A DNA stretch of 10,132 nucleotides from Auxenochlorella pyrenoidosa (Eukaryota; Chlorophyta; Trebouxiophyceae; Chlorellales; Chlorellaceae): contig KQ481993.1 in NCBI GenBank assembly GCA_001430745.1, positions 325,929 through 336,060 on the forward strand, given 5' to 3'. Under the pieces are notes generated by a model. That model did no database searches, was not told the origin of the DNA, and saw nothing but the letters and a program-made list of their open reading frames with translations. This document shows, in pieces, positions 7,877-10,132 of this stretch (position 1 is the stretch's first letter; each line of letters starts with the position of its first letter). The position numbers were made by a program, and so were the translations under genes.

Positions 7877-8174
7877 GCGCGGATGGAGCATGGCACAGCG
7901 GCACGAGCGTAGCGCACGGCATGCCAGCCAGCCCTTGGCCAGCCGCCCTGCCGACCCACGGCTGCTGCAACATGCAGCCGCGGCTTGCACGGCGGCACTG
8001 ACGTGGCTGCATGCCGGCCGCCCGCTCGCCCCCGCCCCAGCCTCCCCTCTCGATGAACCAAAAACAAAAAACCAGCCAGCGCCAGACGCGCAGCCAAGAC
8101 GCCGCACAGCCGGCCGGCCGGGCCAGACTCACACCCTAACCGACAAGCGCTGAGACAGCAGCACCCCGGCCGGC

Positions 8175-8340
8175 CCCCCACCCCCACAGCCCACCCCTCC
8201 ACTAACTCAGCCCACCTCGCCGCCGCCACATCCCACACCCCGCTCCCACCACCGCCACACCTCATCGACGACAGCAACAGCCGCCAAGCCTCCCAGCCAA
8301 CCACCAAACCATGCCACCCACCCACCAGCCACCTCCTGCC
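8175..8340 (+). repeat. C/A-rich, G-poor low-complexity tract
   Basis: About one base in ten is G in this segment, against roughly one in three in the flanks. C makes up more than half, with many CCACC, CCCAC and CAACAG words. It lies in the presumed 3' UTR, so the transcript there would be C/A-rich and mostly unstructured. Confidence 0.65.
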
Positions 8341-8750
8341 GACGCTGCGAAGACAACCTGCTGGACAGCTTGCCTTGTCTCGCACCGGCCAGGGCGACTT
8401 CCCCGGGTGCCCCTCACCCCTTGCCTGGGGCAGCTGGACGGCTCGCGCCAGCCCGCTCTTGCCCCTGCCCGGTCGCCGCGAGTCGCCGCGTCCGCCATGG
8501 TCAGCGGTACCCCCTCCCACCACCCTCACCCCCCCGACGACTTTTGTTTTGCACCCCTCGATGCGCCGCCTTTTGCGGGGAATATGCCCGGATTCCTGCT
8601 CAGCCTGGCGACGGCCTTGCAGGCGGCTCCGCAGCGCATGCGGTTAAATGGCAGCCCCTCCTGCCAAGCTCCTGGTCAGCCTCGCCTTAAATGCCCTGGG
8701 TTGAGCTCAAACACGGTTTCTCCATTGACTCCCAAAGCTCCCATCACGGA

Positions 8751-8755
8751 TGTAA
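8751..8755 (+). terminator. putative TGTAA polyadenylation signal of the DUF506 gene
   Basis: TGTAA is the standard poly(A) signal in chlorophyte algae and is rare in this GC-rich window. This copy is the first one after the DUF506 stop codon on the plus strand. Cleavage would be expected 10-20 bases downstream. Confidence 0.5.
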
Positions 8756-8770
8756 TACAAATGACGCATG

Positions 8771-9003
8771 AGCGAGAGAGCAAGGGAGAGCAGCAGGGAT
8801 TGGGAAGGCTTTTGGCAAGTGGACTGACAGCTGGGTGGCAGGGTCGGTAGACAGCAGGAGACGCATCAGGGGTGGGGGATGCCACACGCGGACAGAACCG
8901 TTCTGACAGATCCCCAGGATATTTTTTGGCAGCAAGGCGTCACTGTGTCCTCATAAGGGGATGGGGCGTGGCATTGGAACACCGCTCGCAGCAGCCTGCA
9001 ACA
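8771..9003. other. convergent intergenic region
   Basis: This segment separates the presumed 3' end of the DUF506 transcript from the stop codon of the minus-strand hydrolase and should hold the hydrolase 3' UTR. No TTACA is visible here, so the hydrolase poly(A) site cannot be placed. No coding segment is supported on either strand. Confidence 0.45.
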
Positions 9004-9878
9004 TCAGCGCTCCTTCCGCGCCTCTTCCTCCCCTCCCGCCGCAACCGCTGCTGCAGACACCATCTCCTGCTCCTGCGGCGGCTGCAGCGCCTTGCCCAGC
9101 TGTGACTGCAGCTGCGGCTGCGCCGCGCCCTCTGCTGCCCCCTCTGCTGCTGGCAGCGGCGGCAGCGGCTGCGCCGGGCCCAGAGTGGACAGGAAGAGGC
9201 GCAGGGCGGGCCAGTACTGGGCGGCGTGGCTATCATAGGCGTCCAGGTGGCGGCCGTCTGCAGCCGAGGAACAGGTCAGGGGCCGCTTAAGGCAGGGGAC
9301 ACGCCCAGGCGGGGAGGTGGGTGTGCAGAGGCTGCGCACACAGCGCCTGCGCTGGCCGCACGCACACCCAGCACAGCACAGCACATGGCAGCCTTGGGGG
9401 CCGGGCATCCAGGCATGGGGGTCCCGACCCACCATCAAAGTACACAATGCGCCAGGGCTCCTCTGGGTGCAGCTCGTACAGCTCCTGCATCTGCTGTGGG
9501 GGCAGCATCTCATCCTGCGGGGGGGGTGGGGGGCCCCAAGGGCTCGGGGGTTTCACGCGGCGGAAGCAAGGGGACAGTTTGCGCCGCACGTGGCACAGCA
9601 CGAGGCTCGTGTCCGGCACCTACCCGGGCAGAAACATGTGGTCAAGGGATTACTAGGGGACAGAGGGGATGGGCCGGCGCCGCAACCCCTCTTTCAAGCC
9701 GCATCAGCTCAAGGCTCCCCCGCCTTCAGCTTGAGCTCCAGGGCCCTGCCAGCTTTGATGCCAGCCATTGTCCCCGACCCTCACCTGCGTCGCCGACATG
9801 AACAGGGTCGGCAGGTCTGTGAGACGCGCCAGTCGGCTGCGGCTGTCCCAGTGGTTGCGCACCAGGAAGTTGAAAGGC
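9004..9878 (-). CDS. alpha/beta hydrolase, ABHD13/BEM46-like, C-terminal exons only
   Basis: Three exons are supported on the minus strand: 9878-9785, 9514-9433 and 9257-9004. Phases match and both introns are GT-AG. The exons read PFNFLVRNHWDS, LPTLFMSATQ then DEMLPPQQMQELYEL, VYFD then DGRHLDAYDS, and YWPALRLFLSTL. In the ABHD13/BEM46 (WAV2) family this is the last part of the hydrolase fold. The Asp opening DEMLPP corresponds to the catalytic acid, and the His of GRHLD to the catalytic His. The nucleophile Ser and the N-terminal membrane anchor typical of the family would lie in exons beyond the right edge. After the fold comes a tail of about 55 residues rich in Ala, Pro, Gln and Glu, ending in a charged EEEARKER. 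Substrates of this family are poorly defined. The superfamily call is firm; the subfamily is likely. Confidence 0.85.
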
Positions 9879-10132
9879 CTGCAAGCGAGTGGAGGGGGAA
9901 AGGGTGAGGTTGGTGGGCCCAGAACAGGGCATGCGCGCGCCGCAGCGTGCCAGGCGGCCGCTGCGCTCTCGGAAGGGAAGCGCGCCGGCAGTGCAGGCCG
10001 GCATCCGCCACGCCCCTCCCTGAAGCCGCGAGACGCTGGCAAGCAGGTGGGCAGGCCCCGCCGCCTGCACGCCCCACCCCCATCGCCGAGCACGCAGCGG
10101 AGACGGCAGGGCGGCTTGCAGCTGGCCCCCCC
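9879..10132 (-). other. intron of the hydrolase gene reaching the window edge
   Basis: The first visible hydrolase exon is preceded by a good acceptor: a C/T-rich run then GCTTGCAG, ending at 9879. None of the three minus-strand frames from there to the edge shows the family segment expected just upstream, so this is read as intron, at least 254 bases long. Confidence 0.55.

Larger units (their letters stand above)
7877..8770 (+). other. long 3' UTR of the DUF506 gene
   Basis: No coding segment with recognisable conservation follows the DUF506 stop codon. The first TGTAA, the usual green-algal polyadenylation signal, is at 8751-8755, which would give a 3' UTR of roughly 890 bases. The stretch contains a C/A-rich, G-poor tract at 8175-8340. 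A 179-codon open frame from 8311 crosses it but resembles nothing I know. Confidence 0.5.

Noticed and set aside
7813..8529. A 238-codon minus-strand open frame
   Set aside because: It is antisense to the DUF506 terminus and its 3' UTR. It is rich in Gly, Arg and Trp, as expected from the complement of a C/A-rich tract.
8311..8850. A 179-codon plus-strand open frame with an ATG after the DUF506 gene
   Set aside because: No recognisable domain. It begins inside a low-complexity tract and is better explained as 3' UTR.
1..10132. tRNA, rRNA, CRISPR arrays, transposon ends or a prokaryotic gene cluster
   Set aside because: No tRNA-like boxes, no regularly spaced repeats, no long terminal or inverted repeats, and no transposase or reverse-transcriptase motifs were seen on either strand.

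Overview
This window reads as nuclear DNA of a GC-rich green alga, most likely a trebouxiophyte of the Chlorella/Auxenochlorella type. The base composition is very GC-rich. The genes are dense and broken into short exons (21 to about 340 bases) by introns of about 60-300 bases, most ending in TGCAG or a similar CAG. A typically green-lineage gene family (DUF506) is present. The species call is an inference. There is no sign of bacterial operons, CRISPR, rRNA, tRNA or a mobile element. Most long open frames here are GC-driven shadows. The four genes below were assembled by joining short conserved segments at phase-compatible splice sites.

Layout. (1) 546-3103, minus strand: a complete 12-exon manganese superoxide dismutase with an Arg-rich, Asp/Glu-free N-terminal leader that looks mitochondrial. 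(2) 3104-3239: a 136-base divergent promoter between two start codons. (3) 3240-5933, plus strand: an unrecognised protein of about 430-456 residues built from about nine exons; the first six are well supported by matching phases and the 3' part is less certain. (4) 6520-7876, plus strand: a complete four-exon DUF506 (PDDEXK_6-like) protein of 254 residues, followed by a long 3' UTR with a TGTAA polyadenylation signal near 8751. (5) 9004-9878, minus strand and running off the right edge: the last three exons of an ABHD13/BEM46-type alpha/beta hydrolase, convergent with the DUF506 gene.

The most unusual signal is in splicing. Four of the eleven superoxide dismutase introns are best modelled with GC donors, and one or two more occur in the neighbouring unknown gene, while the other two genes use only GT. 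One superoxide dismutase intron, which splits the tryptophan of the invariant metal-binding DVWEHAYY motif, has no AG at the only position that keeps the protein intact (the sequence reads AT). The superoxide dismutase also has two possible starts and a C-terminal PKL, which together raise the question of more than one cellular location. Nothing shows that the four genes act in one pathway. The only structural link is the shared promoter of genes 1 and 3. I found no evidence of a new multi-gene system.
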